Below are positions 1-10,340 of a stretch of DNA of 64,000 nucleotides, in pieces. Source of the stretch: an uncultured Pelagibacteraceae bacterium (lineage in GTDB: Bacteria; Pseudomonadota; Alphaproteobacteria; Pelagibacterales; Pelagibacteraceae); assembly GCA_902623395.1 (NCBI GenBank), contig CACNTN010000005.1, forward strand, positions 1 to 64,000, read 5' to 3'. Position 1 is the first letter of the stretch. Every line of letters starts with the position of its first letter. The notes beneath the pieces are model-generated. The model was given only the letters and a program-made list of their open reading frames with translations, did not search any database and had not been told where the DNA came from. The position numbers and the translations under genes are program-made.

Positions 1-4
1 AAAA

Positions 5-925
5 ATGCTAAATAAAAACTATCTTTTTACAAGTGAGTCTGTTTCAGAAGGTCACCCCGACAAAGTTTGCGATAGAATTTCTGATATGGTTGTTGACTCT
101 TATTTAGCAAAAGATCCTGTATCACGAGTTGCTTGTGAAACATTAACAACAACAAATAAAGTCGTATTAGCTGGTGAAATTCGGGGTCCTAAAATAGAAA
201 AAGAAGAATTAATTTCTAAAGTAAGAGATTGCATAAAAGATATTGGATATGATCAAAATGGTTTTAGTTGGAAAACAGCAAACATAGAAACATTTCTTCA
301 CGAACAATCATCAGACATTGCAATGGGAGTAGATTCTAGAGACAATAAAGATGAAGGTGCGGGAGATCAAGGAATTATGTTTGGATACGCTTGTAATGAA
401 ACAGAAGATTTAATGCCTGCTCCAATACATTATTCCCATAAAATTTTAAGATTGATGGCAGAGGATCGAAAAAATGGAAATTTAAAAGGTATTGAACCAG
501 ACTCCAAAAGCCAAATTACAATGTTATATGAAAACGATAAACCTGTAAAAGTTACATCTGTGGTAATTTCTACGCAGCATTCAAAAAATATTAATCAAGA
601 AAAAGTTAGAGAGGAAGTGATGCCATATATAAAAAAATCAATTCCAGAAAATTTCTTAACAGATTTAAACCCCAAAGAAATTTACATAAATCCTACAGGT
701 CAATTTATAATTGGAGGTCCTGATGGTGATACCGGCTTGACAGGGAGAAAAATTATAGTTGATACGTATGGAGGTGCAGCTCCTCATGGTGGAGGTGCAT
801 TTTCAGGCAAAGATCCGACTAAAGTTGACAGATCTGCGGCTTATGCTTCACGTTATTTAGCTAAGAATATTGTTGCATCAGGAATTTCTAGCAAATGCTT
901 AATACAGCTTGCTTATGCAATTTAA
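5..925 (+). CDS. metK: S-adenosylmethionine synthetase, C-terminally truncated
   Basis: The enzyme makes S-adenosylmethionine from methionine and ATP in the cytoplasm. Seen: the N-terminal [12 protein letters not shown] motif (residues ~16-27), the [11 protein letters not shown] motif (~117-127) and the phosphate-loop region [16 protein letters not shown] (~262-277). The protein ends at residue 306, just after the segment CLIQLAYAI. Family members continue there with a glycine and about 80 further residues to a total near 385-400. The stop lies inside the overlapping start region of the next gene, and no continuation is visible in any frame. I infer a truncated, possibly non-functional copy or an assembly junction. 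The upstream region is outside the window. Confidence 0.85.
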   Translation: MLNKNYLFTSESVSEGHPDKVCDRISDMVVDSYLAKDPVSRVACETLTTTNKVVLAGEIRGPKIEKEELISKVRDCIKDIGYDQNGFSWKTANIETFLHEQSSDIAMGVDSRDNKDEGAGDQGIMFGYACNETEDLMPAPIHYSHKILRLMAEDRKNGNLKGIEPDSKSQITMLYENDKPVKVTSVVISTQHSKNINQEKVREEVMPYIKKSIPENFLTDLNPKEIYINPTGQFIIGGPDGDTGLTGRKIIVDTYGGAAPHGGGAFSGKDPTKVDRSAAYASRYLAKNIVASGISSKCLIQLAYAI

Positions 926-1967
926 AATTAAAAAATCTTTTATCATTTTTTTATTTATAACTATGTTACTTTTTAATAACAATTTATATTCTAATGTATC
1001 AGTCAAAAACATTAATGACTTTGGTATTATATCATTAATGTACCATAGGTTTGAGGAAAATAAATACCCATCTACAAATATTAAAATTTCTGATTTTATA
1101 GAGCACTTAAAAATACTTGAGAAGAACAAAATTCACTTTGTTTCTCCAAAAAACTTTGAGTATGAATTAAAAAAAAATAAAGTACAAAGGAAAGTTCTAT
1201 TAACAATTGATGATGGATTCACATCCTTTTATGAAAATGCTTGGCCTATACTTAAAGAAAAAAAAATTCCATTTATTTTATTTGTAAGTACACGCGAAGT
1301 TGGTGCCTTTAACTACATGACGTGGGACCAAATAAGAGAAGTTAATAATGAGGATTTTGTTGAAATAGGAAATCATAGTCATTCTCATGAATATCTTGTT
1401 GATGAAAATAAAGATTTAATAATTGAGGATATAAAAAAATCAATTACAATTTTTAAAAAGGAATTAGGAAAAAATTCTGATTTCTTTTCATATCCTTTTG
1501 GAGAATACAGTTTAGAATTCAAGGACATAATTAAATCTTTAGGATTTAAATATGCTTTTGGACAACATTCCGGGGTAATGGATGAAACTAAAGATTTTTA
1601 CGAACTTCCGAGATTCCCAATAAATGAAAAATATGGAGAAATAAAGAGATTTAATTCACTTACTAAAACATTACCTTTTAAATATAAAAAAATTATACCT
1701 GACGAAAAATATCTTTTACAAAATAAAAATCCACCTAAAGTTAAAATTGAATTTTACGATGTAAAAAATTTAAAATCTGTAAGTTGTTACTCAAATGAGG
1801 GAAATAGGTGGAGGCAAACGAATATTAAATTTGAAAACGAAAATATGTTGTTGATTAATATAGATGAGAAGTTTGTTGGAGAAAGAGGTAGAATAAACTG
1901 TTCCCTCAGAGATCCCAGTGGATTTTGGAGATGGCTTGGATTACAATTTGTTATAAGTGATAAATAG
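915..1967 (+). CDS. Exported polysaccharide deacetylase (NodB/CE4 fold)
   Basis: Predicted secreted or membrane-anchored carbohydrate deacetylase. An N-terminal hydrophobic segment (~residues 7-26) is followed by a NodB domain. Seen: the metal-binding TIDDGF motif (Asp about 99-100), the H-x3-H motif in NHSHSHEY (about 154-158) and the SYPFGEYS motif. About 100 C-terminal residues after the catalytic core are unassigned. I chose ATG 915; an in-frame TTG lies at 909. The start overlaps the truncated metK end by 11 bp. The substrate is unknown; peptidoglycan or an envelope glycan is possible. Confidence 0.8.
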   Translation: MQFKIKKSFIIFLFITMLLFNNNLYSNVSVKNINDFGIISLMYHRFEENKYPSTNIKISDFIEHLKILEKNKIHFVSPKNFEYELKKNKVQRKVLLTIDDGFTSFYENAWPILKEKKIPFILFVSTREVGAFNYMTWDQIREVNNEDFVEIGNHSHSHEYLVDENKDLIIEDIKKSITIFKKELGKNSDFFSYPFGEYSLEFKDIIKSLGFKYAFGQHSGVMDETKDFYELPRFPINEKYGEIKRFNSLTKTLPFKYKKIIPDEKYLLQNKNPPKVKIEFYDVKNLKSVSCYSNEGNRWRQTNIKFENENMLLINIDEKFVGERGRINCSLRDPSGFWRWLGLQFVISDK

Positions 1968-1968
1968 C

Positions 1969-3498
1969 TTAAGAACTCAATTCAATTTTTTTTACTGAAT
2001 TAACCAACTTCACTGGCTCGAAATCAGTTAATCTATTTTGTCTAATAATTTGGTTCAAAATTTTAGTATATTCTGATCCTGTCTGAGCGTAATTATTTAA
2101 AGTTTCTGTTAATTCTAATCCTGCTATTTTTTTGTTTTTTTCTCTTAAAGTTAATCTTTTTTGTCTAAATTTTGAATAGCTTTTATGTGTGTTGAGATTA
2201 TTTTGATAAGCTTTCACTGAAGCTCTTAAAATTGGAAATTTTAAAATTTTATGATTTTTATTGCTCTCTCTGTCAAGCGGTGCGATACCTTGCCCGCTCC
2301 AAGTCCATTGTCCAAAGATAGCATTTCCCTCTAGAGCAAATCTTGAGGTTCCCCAACCACTTTCTTTCGCTGCTTGCGCTAAAGCAATTGAAGTGGGAAT
2401 TATATCCATTCTAATTAAAAGCTCCTTTAAATTACCTTTTTTAACTTTATATTCTAATAATTTTTGTCTAATCCATTGTTTTTCTAAATCTGTGGTAAAC
2501 TTTTTATTGGATACGACTAGTAATTTTTCTCTATCAGCTAATATTCTCTCATTTTCAGCCACGATTAAAGGTAAAACTATTTTTATAAAAGTTTCTTTTT
2601 TTAACTTTGTGCTTTGTAGTTCATCTAGATCTCTTGGAAATTGAGTAAAATAAATAGGTTTTACTAATTTTTTAGAACGCACCTGTCCAAGATCATACTC
2701 TACATCCTTAAAAAGATTTAAAACTGTTTCTGTCTTTAAATTTAAATTAGGTAAAATTACTTCATCTACACTTTTTCTTTTAACTTCAAATTTCTTCTGT
2801 TCTTTTTTTTCAATTTTTTTATCTTGTTTTTTTATATCTGGTTTCTTTGCTTCTTTTTTTATTTCTGGTTTTTTTATATCTTTTTTAGACTCTAGTTTTT
2901 TAGTTTCTTTTTTAATTTCCTTTTTTGTCTCAATTTTTTTGACAATTTCGTCATCGGATAAATAATTCAGGCCACTAAATATAACTGTAGAAAGTATGGC
3001 AACTGATGAGATAGCTATAATTACTTTTTTGGCTTTTTGAGGCTCAATCTGCTGCTTATAAATTCCATGGAATAAATCTGTTAACATATTTCCAAAAAAT
3101 TCGTAAATTACTTTACCAAGTTTTGGAATGATGTTTAGGAAGTTTAATCCTATTTGACCAAGATTGTTCCAAGCATCTTTTAATGCTCTACCAATTTTTC
3201 TATTAGTATCGAGTTTGAAATTTTCTAATTTCCTTATTGCTCTATTTTTATCTTTAATTTTACTTTCTTTGTATTCTCTAAGATTAATTTTAATTTTAGC
3301 AACAGGTTTTACAAAGTTGTCTCTCAAGAAATTTGACTTAAAATCTTTTGGTATAATAATTTTATTTTTTTTTAGAATAAGTTCTAATTGACCTGAGGTT
3401 AGGTTCTTCCTGCTTTTTACGTAATCTTTAATTTCTTTTACATCATAAATATAAGCTAGCTCTATTAGCTTATCTCTATAACTTAATTTTTTCTTCAT
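1969..3498 (-). CDS. Bax-like glucosaminidase-domain membrane protein
   Basis: A 509-residue protein with three parts. Residues 1-158 are basic and probably cytoplasmic. One transmembrane helix lies at about 159-180. A lysine/glutamate-rich low-complexity stretch (about 187-242, built from KK-E/D-I-KK-like units) leads to a C-terminal domain with the AKESGWGTSRFALEGNAIFG signature of Bax-type/GH73 N-acetylglucosaminidases. I infer a periplasm-facing peptidoglycan hydrolase with a charged spacer. The stop is 1 bp from the convergent deacetylase gene. The start overlaps the nfu-like stop by 4 bp, so the two are probably co-transcribed. Confidence 0.75.
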   Translation of the reverse strand: MKKKLSYRDKLIELAYIYDVKEIKDYVKSRKNLTSGQLELILKKNKIIIPKDFKSNFLRDNFVKPVAKIKINLREYKESKIKDKNRAIRKLENFKLDTNRKIGRALKDAWNNLGQIGLNFLNIIPKLGKVIYEFFGNMLTDLFHGIYKQQIEPQKAKKVIIAISSVAILSTVIFSGLNYLSDDEIVKKIETKKEIKKETKKLESKKDIKKPEIKKEAKKPDIKKQDKKIEKKEQKKFEVKRKSVDEVILPNLNLKTETVLNLFKDVEYDLGQVRSKKLVKPIYFTQFPRDLDELQSTKLKKETFIKIVLPLIVAENERILADREKLLVVSNKKFTTDLEKQWIRQKLLEYKVKKGNLKELLIRMDIIPTSIALAQAAKESGWGTSRFALEGNAIFGQWTWSGQGIAPLDRESNKNHKILKFPILRASVKAYQNNLNTHKSYSKFRQKRLTLREKNKKIAGLELTETLNNYAQTGSEYTKILNQIIRQNRLTDFEPVKLVNSVKKIELSS

Positions 3499-4046
3499 TG
3501 TGTAGCCTCTACGGAATTTACCTCTTTAACATAATGTTTTAGAAGATTTTGAACCCCTTGTTTCAAAGTCATTAATGAACTTGGACAACCAGAGCAACTT
3601 CCTTGCAGCTGAACTTTAACAACTCCATTTTCAAAAGATTTAAATTTAATATCTCCTCCATCTCTTGCCACAGCTGGCCTAATTTTGGTATCTAAAACTT
3701 CTATAATTTTATTCACAGTCTCGCTATTATTATTGCCATTATTTAAATTTTTTTCATATTTTTTTAATATTGGTTCACTATTTTTCTCAAAATAATCATT
3801 TAAATGAGAAATAACCATTGGTTTCAGCTCGTCCCATGATATCTCTTTGTTTTTTTTTACTGATAAAAATTTATCAGATAGCAAAATTAGCTCCACACCT
3901 TTGAAATTCAATAATTCTTTTACAAAAGGTATAGATACTTCGTTTATCTGCTCTTTTTTGAATTCCTCAGTTCCGGCGGTTGATATAAGCCTTTCTGATA
4001 AAAATTTTAGAGAATCTGGATTTGGTGTTTTTTCTATCTGTATCAT
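3495..4046 (-). CDS. NifU/Nfu-type iron-sulfur cluster carrier
   Basis: Fe-S scaffold/carrier of the Nfu family, 183 residues. The N-terminal half (IQIEKTPNPDSLKFL onward) matches the Nfu N-terminal domain. The C-terminal NifU domain carries the CxxC cluster ligands in GSCSGCPSS (Cys 151 and 154). It is expected to deliver [4Fe-4S] clusters to client apoproteins in the cytoplasm. It lies between trpS, 12 bp upstream, and the Bax-like gene, which it overlaps by 4 bp, in a minus-strand run starting at murJ. Length is normal for alphaproteobacterial Nfu proteins. Confidence 0.88.
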   Translation of the reverse strand: MIQIEKTPNPDSLKFLSERLISTAGTEEFKKEQINEVSIPFVKELLNFKGVELILLSDKFLSVKKNKEISWDELKPMVISHLNDYFEKNSEPILKKYEKNLNNGNNNSETVNKIIEVLDTKIRPAVARDGGDIKFKSFENGVVKVQLQGSCSGCPSSLMTLKQGVQNLLKHYVKEVNSVEATQ

Positions 4047-4058
4047 AAGAGGTTTATA

Positions 4059-5063
4059 TTATATCAATCCTACTTTTTCACGTATATTTTTTAAGTTTTC
4101 CTCAGCAATAACATTAGCTTTTTCAGTCCCTTTATATAAAATTTTTTTTAAATGTGATTTATCATTAAGTAATTTCTTAATTTCTTTTCCAACTGGCGTT
4201 ATTTCACTTATTAGAACTTCAGCTAGTTTATTTTTTAAAAGAGAATATTCTTTTCCTGCCATTTCTGAGATAATTTTTTCTAAACTACTTTTTGTTAATT
4301 CAGAATAAATAGTTAAAAGATTTAAAGCTTCTGGTTTATTTTTTAGGAACTTTAATTCGCCAGGTATTGAGTCGGAGTCTGATTTAGCTTTTTTTATTTT
4401 TTTATTAATTTCATCAGCAGTATCTTTTAAATTTATTCTTGAATAGTCAGATTCTTCAGATTTGCTCATTTTTTTTGTACCATCTCTCAAGCTCATAATT
4501 CTGGAAATATTTTTAGATATTAATGGTTCTGGTAAAGGTAAGAAATCTTTACAATTAAAATCCTTATTAAATTTCTGAGCTATATCACGAGATAATTCTA
4601 AATGTTGTTTTTGATCAGCTCCAACTGGGACATGGGTAGCTTTGTAAAGTAAAATATCTGCAGCCATAAGATTGGGATATATGTAGAGACCAACACTAGC
4701 CTTTTCTTTGTCTGATCCTGCTTTATCTTTAAATTGAGTCATTCTATTTAACCAACCGATTCTTGAAACACAGTTTAAAATCCAAGCAAGCTCTGCGTGA
4801 CCAGAAACTGAAGATTGATTAAAAATTATACTTTTATTAGGATCTAAACCAGTTGCTAAAAAACTGGCAGTAGTCTCTAGAACGTTATTATGTAAGTGAT
4901 TAGGATCTTGGAAAACAGTAATTGCATGTAAATCTACAACACAATAAATGCATTTCATTTCTTTTTGTAATGAAACAAAGTTTTTTAGTGCTCCTAGATA
5001 ATTTCCTAAATGAAGATTTCCTGTTGGTTGAACACCTGAAAATACTAATTTTTTTTTAATCAT
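4059..5063 (-). CDS. trpS: Tryptophanyl-tRNA synthetase
   Basis: Class I aminoacyl-tRNA synthetase that charges tRNA-Trp. Seen: the HIGH-equivalent [12 protein letters not shown] at residues 13-24 and the KMSKS loop in [11 protein letters not shown]. The segment [18 protein letters not shown] is typical of TrpRS. At 334 residues it has the usual bacterial length. The start codon overlaps the murJ stop by one base (TAATG arrangement), suggesting translational coupling within the murJ-trpS-nfu-bax run. Confidence 0.97.
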   Translation of the reverse strand: MIKKKLVFSGVQPTGNLHLGNYLGALKNFVSLQKEMKCIYCVVDLHAITVFQDPNHLHNNVLETTASFLATGLDPNKSIIFNQSSVSGHAELAWILNCVSRIGWLNRMTQFKDKAGSDKEKASVGLYIYPNLMAADILLYKATHVPVGADQKQHLELSRDIAQKFNKDFNCKDFLPLPEPLISKNISRIMSLRDGTKKMSKSEESDYSRINLKDTADEINKKIKKAKSDSDSIPGELKFLKNKPEALNLLTIYSELTKSSLEKIISEMAGKEYSLLKNKLAEVLISEITPVGKEIKKLLNDKSHLKKILYKGTEKANVIAEENLKNIREKVGLI

Positions 5064-6589
5064 TAATTTGTTTTATAATTTTTAAGTTTCAATATTCCAA
5101 ATAAATAACATGATAATAAATAAAACATACCCACAAAACTAACAATTGATATTAAATAAACAGCTTTATAGTTGTAATTATAATCTAAATAATTTGTGAA
5201 CTTGTCTAAAGAAAACAGCAATATAGATGACATTATAACTGTCGAAATCAATATCTTGATAAAATTTATCATTAACTGATTTTTTAGTAGTAAAATTTTT
5301 TTACTATTTAATAAATAGATATAGACAACAACTCCGACCCAAGTCGAAATAGATGTAGCGATCGGGATAATTATATATCCAATATTATTAAAAAAACTAA
5401 CACTAATCAAAATATTTAATAAAACGATAAATGTAGAAATATAGAAGGGCAATTTAGTGTTATCTCTTGCAAAAAAGAAATTAGATAAAATCTTGATTAA
5501 TGCAAATGCTGGTACTCCATATCCAAAGAACTTCAAGGCAGCAGCTGTCATTTCAACATCTTTAATAGAAAAAGATCCATATCCAAATAATGCGTTTACG
5601 ATTTCATTTGACGCTAGTATTAAACCAAAACTTGCAGGGATTGAAAATAGAAGTGAAAGTTCAAAAGATTTATTTTGAATATTAGAAACTTTTTTTAAAT
5701 TTTTCATTTTAAAAGCTTTGGAAAGAACCGGTAAAGATACAGTTCCAACAGCTATACCAGCTATGGCAAGATTTATTTGATAAACTCTATCAGCGTAATA
5801 CAAATAAGATACCGCACCAGTTTGAAAAGAGGCAATAATTGTCCCAACTAAAATATTTATTTGAGTAACTCCCGAAGATAAGATGCTCGGTAAAAGTTTT
5901 TTAAAAAAAAATCTTACTTTATGATTAAATCTTAGACTTAAATTTAGAGACGGCCTATAAAATTTTTTAGTAACGTAAGTTAGAAAAAATAATTGAACTA
6001 TACCTGCTATAGTAACTCCATAAGAAAGATTTTTTACATAATCCACCTCGTGTATGAAGGAATAAAATAAACTTAAAATTAAAACTATATTTAATATGAT
6101 AGGTGCTGCAGCTGCAGCAGCAAATTTGTTATTTGAGTTGAGTATTCCTGCAAAAAATGAGGATAAACTTACAAACAATAAAAATGGAAAAGTAATCCTA
6201 GTAAGTTCAACAGCTAAATTAAATTTGATTTGATCTTCTAAAAAACCTGGTGCAATTATATAAATTAAATACGGAGTAAAAATTTCTACCAATGTTACTA
6301 TAAACAATAAAATTAATAATAAAGAACTTAAAACATCATCAGCAAATTTTTTTCCTTTTTTTTTACCTTCAATTTTGGCAGAAGCATAACTTGGTATGAA
6401 CGCTGCATTAAATGTTCCTTCTGCAAATAATCGTCTAAAAGTATTTGGTAGTCTAAACGCTACAAAAAAAGCATCTGCAAAAATTGATGTTCCAAGAAAT
6501 ATTGCTATTAAAATATCTCTTACATAACCCAAAATTCTACTAATTATAGTGAAAAAACTAAATACTGATGCTGAAGATAGAAGGTTCAT
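5063..6589 (-). CDS. murJ: Lipid II flippase MurJ (MviN)
   Basis: Inner-membrane flippase that exports the peptidoglycan precursor lipid II. It has 508 residues with many hydrophobic helices spread along its length. The N-terminal region [20 protein letters not shown] and the segment [19 protein letters not shown] are hallmark MurJ features; the arginines in the latter belong to the essential family motif. It heads a four-gene minus-strand run. 70 bp separate it from divergent maeB, enough for both promoters. Confidence 0.95.
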   Translation of the reverse strand: MNLLSSASVFSFFTIISRILGYVRDILIAIFLGTSIFADAFFVAFRLPNTFRRLFAEGTFNAAFIPSYASAKIEGKKKGKKFADDVLSSLLLILLFIVTLVEIFTPYLIYIIAPGFLEDQIKFNLAVELTRITFPFLLFVSLSSFFAGILNSNNKFAAAAAAPIILNIVLILSLFYSFIHEVDYVKNLSYGVTIAGIVQLFFLTYVTKKFYRPSLNLSLRFNHKVRFFFKKLLPSILSSGVTQINILVGTIIASFQTGAVSYLYYADRVYQINLAIAGIAVGTVSLPVLSKAFKMKNLKKVSNIQNKSFELSLLFSIPASFGLILASNEIVNALFGYGSFSIKDVEMTAAALKFFGYGVPAFALIKILSNFFFARDNTKLPFYISTFIVLLNILISVSFFNNIGYIIIPIATSISTWVGVVVYIYLLNSKKILLLKNQLMINFIKILISTVIMSSILLFSLDKFTNYLDYNYNYKAVYLISIVSFVGMFYLLSCYLFGILKLKNYKTN

Positions 6590-6659
6590 AAATATTCTTA
6601 ATTAGGCCATAAATTTTTAGTGAATTATTACTCTTTATATTACATACTCATAACGCTAA

Positions 6660-8942
6660 ATGCCAAAAAAAACAGAAATAGATCACTACTCTGATAAAGA
6701 AGCACTTGATTTTCATATACAAGGTAAGTCGGGCAAAATTGAGATAGGTTCGTCAAAACCTCTAACAACTAAAAGAGATTTGTCTCTAGCCTACTCACCT
6801 GGTGTTGCTGCGCCTGTAAAAGAAATATCTAAAAACCCTGAACTTGCCTACGATTATACTAGCAAAGGAAATTTAGTTGCAGTTATAAGTAATGGATCCG
6901 CAATATTGGGATTAGGAAATCTTGGATCTTTAGCATCAAAACCGGTAATGGAAGGTAAATCAGTTTTATTTAAAAGGTTTGCGGATATTGATTCTATTGA
7001 TATTGAAATTGACAATAATGATTCTACCTCGATTATCGAAACAATTAAAAATATAAGCGGGACTTTTGGTGGAATTAATTTAGAAGATATTGCAGCCCCC
7101 GACTGTTTTATTATAGAGCAAAAGTTGAAAGAAATATTAGATATACCTGTTTTTCATGATGATCAACATGGAACAGCAATCATAACAACAGCGGCCTTGA
7201 TTAATGCACTGGACATATCCAAGAAAAAAATTTCTGAAGTGAAAGTAGTTGTTAACGGGGCTGGAGCATCAGCACAAGCTTGTGCTAATTTATTTAAAAG
7301 TTCAGGAGTTAAAAGTCAAAATATAATTATGTGTGATAGTAAGGGTGTCATCTACAAAGGCCGTAAGAATATTGATCAGTTTAAATCTGCTTTTGCTACT
7401 GACACTAAATTAAGAACTCTTGATGAAGCTATGAAAAATTCTGATGTGTTTCTAGGTTTGTCTGCAAAAGACTTGGTTAACAAAGACATGATTAAGTCAA
7501 TGGCAAAAAATCCAATTATATTTGCTTGTGCTAACCCAGATCCTGAAATTAAACCTGAATTGATAAAAGAAGTAAGAGATGACGCCATTATCGCAACGGG
7601 ACGATCTGATTACCCTAATCAAGTGAATAATCTTATTGGTTTTCCATACATATTTAGGGGAGCTCTTGATGTTCGAGCAAAAGCAATTAATGAAGAAATG
7701 AAAGTTGCTGCTGCGAATGCTATTGCCCTTCTAGCAAGAGAAAATGTTCCCGACGAAGTAGTGGCAGCCTATGGGGGTGATCGTCCTAGATATGGAAAAA
7801 ATTACATTATTCCCTCTACTTTTGATCCAAGATTGATAAGTGTTATACCAGCTGCTGTTGCTGAAGCTGCTATGAAAAGTGGCGCGGCAAGAAAAGAAAT
7901 TCAAGATTTAGAACTTTACAAAGATCAATTATCAAATCGCTTGGATCCATCTATGTCAATAATGCAAGGTATAAATGCAAAAATAAGAAAAAATCCAAAA
8001 AAAGTAATTTTTGCAGAGGGTGAAGATGAAAATATGCTTAAAGCAGCAATAGAATTTGAGAGAAATAAATTAGGTATACCAATATTAATTGGAGCCGAAA
8101 ATAGAGTTAGAGAACAATTAAAAAAAATAGGATTAGATGAAAATTATAAAATAAAAATAGTGAACTCTACAGATAAAGAGAAAAGAGAAAGATACGTTAA
8201 ACATCTTTACAAAAAACTTCAAAGAGAGGGTCAATTAGAACGAGACGTAGATCGACTAGTCAGAAATGATAGAATAGCATGGGGCTCTTCAATGATTGCA
8301 TGTAAAGATGCTGATGCTATGGTCACAGGAAACATAAGGCACTACGCTGCTTCCATTGAGAAACTTAAAAAAGTTGTAGATGCGAGACCCGGAGAGGAAA
8401 TTTTTGGAATGACAATGATAGTCTCGAAAGGGAAAACAATTCTAGTCGCAGATACTAATGTAACTGAATTACCCTCAGCTGATAGATTAATAAATATTTC
8501 CAAATCATGTGTTCGAATCGCACGTTTATTTGGTTTTGAACCTAAGGTAGCTTTTTTATCTCATTCTACGTTCGGCAAACCTCTATCAAGAAATACAAGA
8601 CATGTAAGAGATGCAATTGAAAAACTAAAAAAAGAAAAAGTTGATTTTGATTTTGATGGTGAAATGCAGCCAGATGTAGCTTTAAATCCAATTTATAAGG
8701 AGATATATCCATTTTCAAAAATAGTTGGAAGTGCAAATGTCTTAATTATGCCTGCCTTACATAGTGCTGCGATTTCAACTAAACTAATGAAAGTCTTCGG
8801 TGGAGGAAAAAATATCGGACCTTTATTAATTGGATTAGGTCAACCAATTGAAGTTGCTCCTTTACGAGCAAGCACATCAGAAATTTTAAATTTAGCTTCA
8901 ATTGCTGCATACTCCTCTGACGTAATTGATTATTCTAATTAA
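6660..8942 (+). CDS. maeB: NADP-dependent malic enzyme with C-terminal phosphotransacetylase-like domain
   Basis: Oxidative decarboxylation of malate to pyruvate, supplying NADPH. The 760-residue fusion has a malic enzyme core (about 1-430; GNLVAVISNGSAILGLGNLG, then DDQHGTAII, then the NAD(P)-binding VVNGAGASAQACANLF) and a phosphate acetyltransferase-like domain (about 445-760). In MaeB enzymes the latter is mostly regulatory (known of the family); I cannot tell whether it is catalytic here. The stop overlaps the convergent BON-lipoprotein gene by 8 bp. With acs and the acetate-type symporter at the other end of the window it fits C2/C4 carbon handling. Confidence 0.95.
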   Translation: MPKKTEIDHYSDKEALDFHIQGKSGKIEIGSSKPLTTKRDLSLAYSPGVAAPVKEISKNPELAYDYTSKGNLVAVISNGSAILGLGNLGSLASKPVMEGKSVLFKRFADIDSIDIEIDNNDSTSIIETIKNISGTFGGINLEDIAAPDCFIIEQKLKEILDIPVFHDDQHGTAIITTAALINALDISKKKISEVKVVVNGAGASAQACANLFKSSGVKSQNIIMCDSKGVIYKGRKNIDQFKSAFATDTKLRTLDEAMKNSDVFLGLSAKDLVNKDMIKSMAKNPIIFACANPDPEIKPELIKEVRDDAIIATGRSDYPNQVNNLIGFPYIFRGALDVRAKAINEEMKVAAANAIALLARENVPDEVVAAYGGDRPRYGKNYIIPSTFDPRLISVIPAAVAEAAMKSGAARKEIQDLELYKDQLSNRLDPSMSIMQGINAKIRKNPKKVIFAEGEDENMLKAAIEFERNKLGIPILIGAENRVREQLKKIGLDENYKIKIVNSTDKEKRERYVKHLYKKLQREGQLERDVDRLVRNDRIAWGSSMIACKDADAMVTGNIRHYAASIEKLKKVVDARPGEEIFGMTMIVSKGKTILVADTNVTELPSADRLINISKSCVRIARLFGFEPKVAFLSHSTFGKPLSRNTRHVRDAIEKLKKEKVDFDFDGEMQPDVALNPIYKEIYPFSKIVGSANVLIMPALHSAAISTKLMKVFGGGKNIGPLLIGLGQPIEVAPLRASTSEILNLASIAAYSSDVIDYSN

Positions 8943-9516
8943 TTTTGGTTCTACTTAGTTCTGTGGCAAGATAAATTGAAGGAAATACTTCTTTAACATC
9001 ATAAATTTTATTAGCTTCATTTATAACTTCTTTTTTTTCTTCTTCATCCATAGCAATTCCAAAAACATAAATATTTTTATTAACAGTTTCTAAAGTGTAA
9101 TTTCTTGCTTTTGTTTTTTTGTTAAAAATTAGCGCAGTTCTTAATTGACTTGTTATTAAAACATCTTTAGCTGTGCTTTTAAAATTACTTTGACCCTTAA
9201 TTGTAATTGCATTCTTTACAGATCTAACACCGTTAGTCTCCCAAGCCATTTTCGTTATTTTAATTTTTTCTTCAGGATCATCAACTTTTCCTGATAAAAA
9301 TATTCTTCCATCCAATACTTCAGATTGTATTGTTAAAAAATATTTTTTATCACTTAGCGCTAATCTAGCAGAAAGATTTTTCTGCATAATGGTGTCATCA
9401 ATTTGCATGCCAATTGTTCTTGGATCAAAAGTAATATTTACCCCTGCGCCAAATTGACCAGCTGAGCTACAAGATATTAAAAAAAATAATAATATTATAC
9501 TAAAAGTTTTTTTCAT
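8935..9516 (-). CDS. BON-domain lipoprotein (DolP/OsmY-like)
   Basis: A 193-residue predicted lipoprotein. The signal peptide is MKKTFSIILLFFLIS followed by the lipobox cysteine in ISCSSAG. Two BON-like domains follow (about 45-110 and 120-190), with the typical pattern of a short helix and strands around FLSGKVDDPEEK and NIYVFGIAMDEEE. Such proteins associate with phospholipids in the envelope and support outer-membrane integrity. It lies downstream of rsmI, overlapping it by 17 bp on the same strand. Function is inferred from the fold only. Confidence 0.82.
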   Translation of the reverse strand: MKKTFSIILLFFLISCSSAGQFGAGVNITFDPRTIGMQIDDTIMQKNLSARLALSDKKYFLTIQSEVLDGRIFLSGKVDDPEEKIKITKMAWETNGVRSVKNAITIKGQSNFKSTAKDVLITSQLRTALIFNKKTKARNYTLETVNKNIYVFGIAMDEEEKKEVINEANKIYDVKEVFPSIYLATELSRTKIN

Positions 9517-10339
9517 TTTTAATCTTTAAACACAAATCATAAATTTTTTTTTTATTTATTTTTTCTTTTTCTAAAATTAAGCTTACAGTATCTTTCAAAC
9601 TGTGAATTTTTAAATATTTTTTAATTTTATTCACAATTTTTTTTTCATTGAATTTTTTTTCTTCAATTTTTTTTTCAGAGATAACTACTGTCAATTCTCC
9701 TTTAACAGTATTTTTAAATAATTTTAAGTTATCAATTTTGTCTCTAATGAATGCTTCATGAATTTTAGTAATCTCCTTGGCAATTACAATTTTTCTGTCT
9801 GAAAAAAACTTCTTAAAACTTTCAATGTAAAAATTTATTTTATTTGATGGTATGAAAAGTACTAGAGTATATTTATTTTGTGACAATTCTAAAAGTACTT
9901 TTTCCAACTCATTAATGGTTTTTGGTAAAAACCCGTAAAATAAAAATTTATCATTAAAACCAGAGACACTTAATGCCGAGGTTATTGATGAAGCCCCGGG
10001 AATAGGTACGACGTTAATTCCATTTTTAACACATTGGTTTACAAGTAATTTACCTGGATCAGATAATAACGGTGTACCAGCGTCTGATATTAAAGACAAA
10101 ATTTTGCCCTCATTAAAATGTTGAATAATACTTGAAAGTTGTTTTTGTTCATTAAATTTATGATAGGAGATCAATTTTTTTTTAATTTTATAATGACTGA
10201 GCAATTTAATTGAATGTCTTGTATCTTCACAAAGAATTATGTCTGATTTTTTTAAAACCTCTAAAGCCCTTAATGTTATATCATCAAGATTTCCTATGGG
10301 GGTAGAAACAATATATAAGTGATTTGTGAAAAGCTTCAT
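9500..10339 (-). CDS. rsmI: 16S rRNA (cytidine1402-2'-O)-methyltransferase RsmI
   Basis: SAM-dependent tetrapyrrole-methylase-fold enzyme that 2'-O-methylates C1402 in the ribosomal decoding centre. Seen: the N-terminal LYIVSTPIGNLDDITLRAL, the CEDTRHS segment, and SDAGTPLLSDPG, all diagnostic for RsmI. It has 279 residues; the lysine-rich C-terminal third is more divergent. Its ATG (complement of 10337-10339) is separated by one base from the ATG of the divergent LpoA-like gene, so its promoter must lie inside that coding region. Confidence 0.95.
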   Translation of the reverse strand: MKLFTNHLYIVSTPIGNLDDITLRALEVLKKSDIILCEDTRHSIKLLSHYKIKKKLISYHKFNEQKQLSSIIQHFNEGKILSLISDAGTPLLSDPGKLLVNQCVKNGINVVPIPGASSITSALSVSGFNDKFLFYGFLPKTINELEKVLLELSQNKYTLVLFIPSNKINFYIESFKKFFSDRKIVIAKEITKIHEAFIRDKIDNLKLFKNTVKGELTVVISEKKIEEKKFNEKKIVNKIKKYLKIHSLKDTVSLILEKEKINKKKIYDLCLKIKNEKNF

Positions 10340-10340
10340 T

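Noticed and set aside
2261..2644. Long plus-strand frame opposite the Bax-like gene
   Set aside because: It lies wholly antisense to a gene with clear domain motifs and shows no recognisable protein pattern; a composition shadow.
2780..2940. Tandem DNA repeat / CRISPR-like array in the Bax-like gene
   Set aside because: The repetition is explained by the Lys/Glu-rich coding spacer; units are irregular and have no spacer structure.
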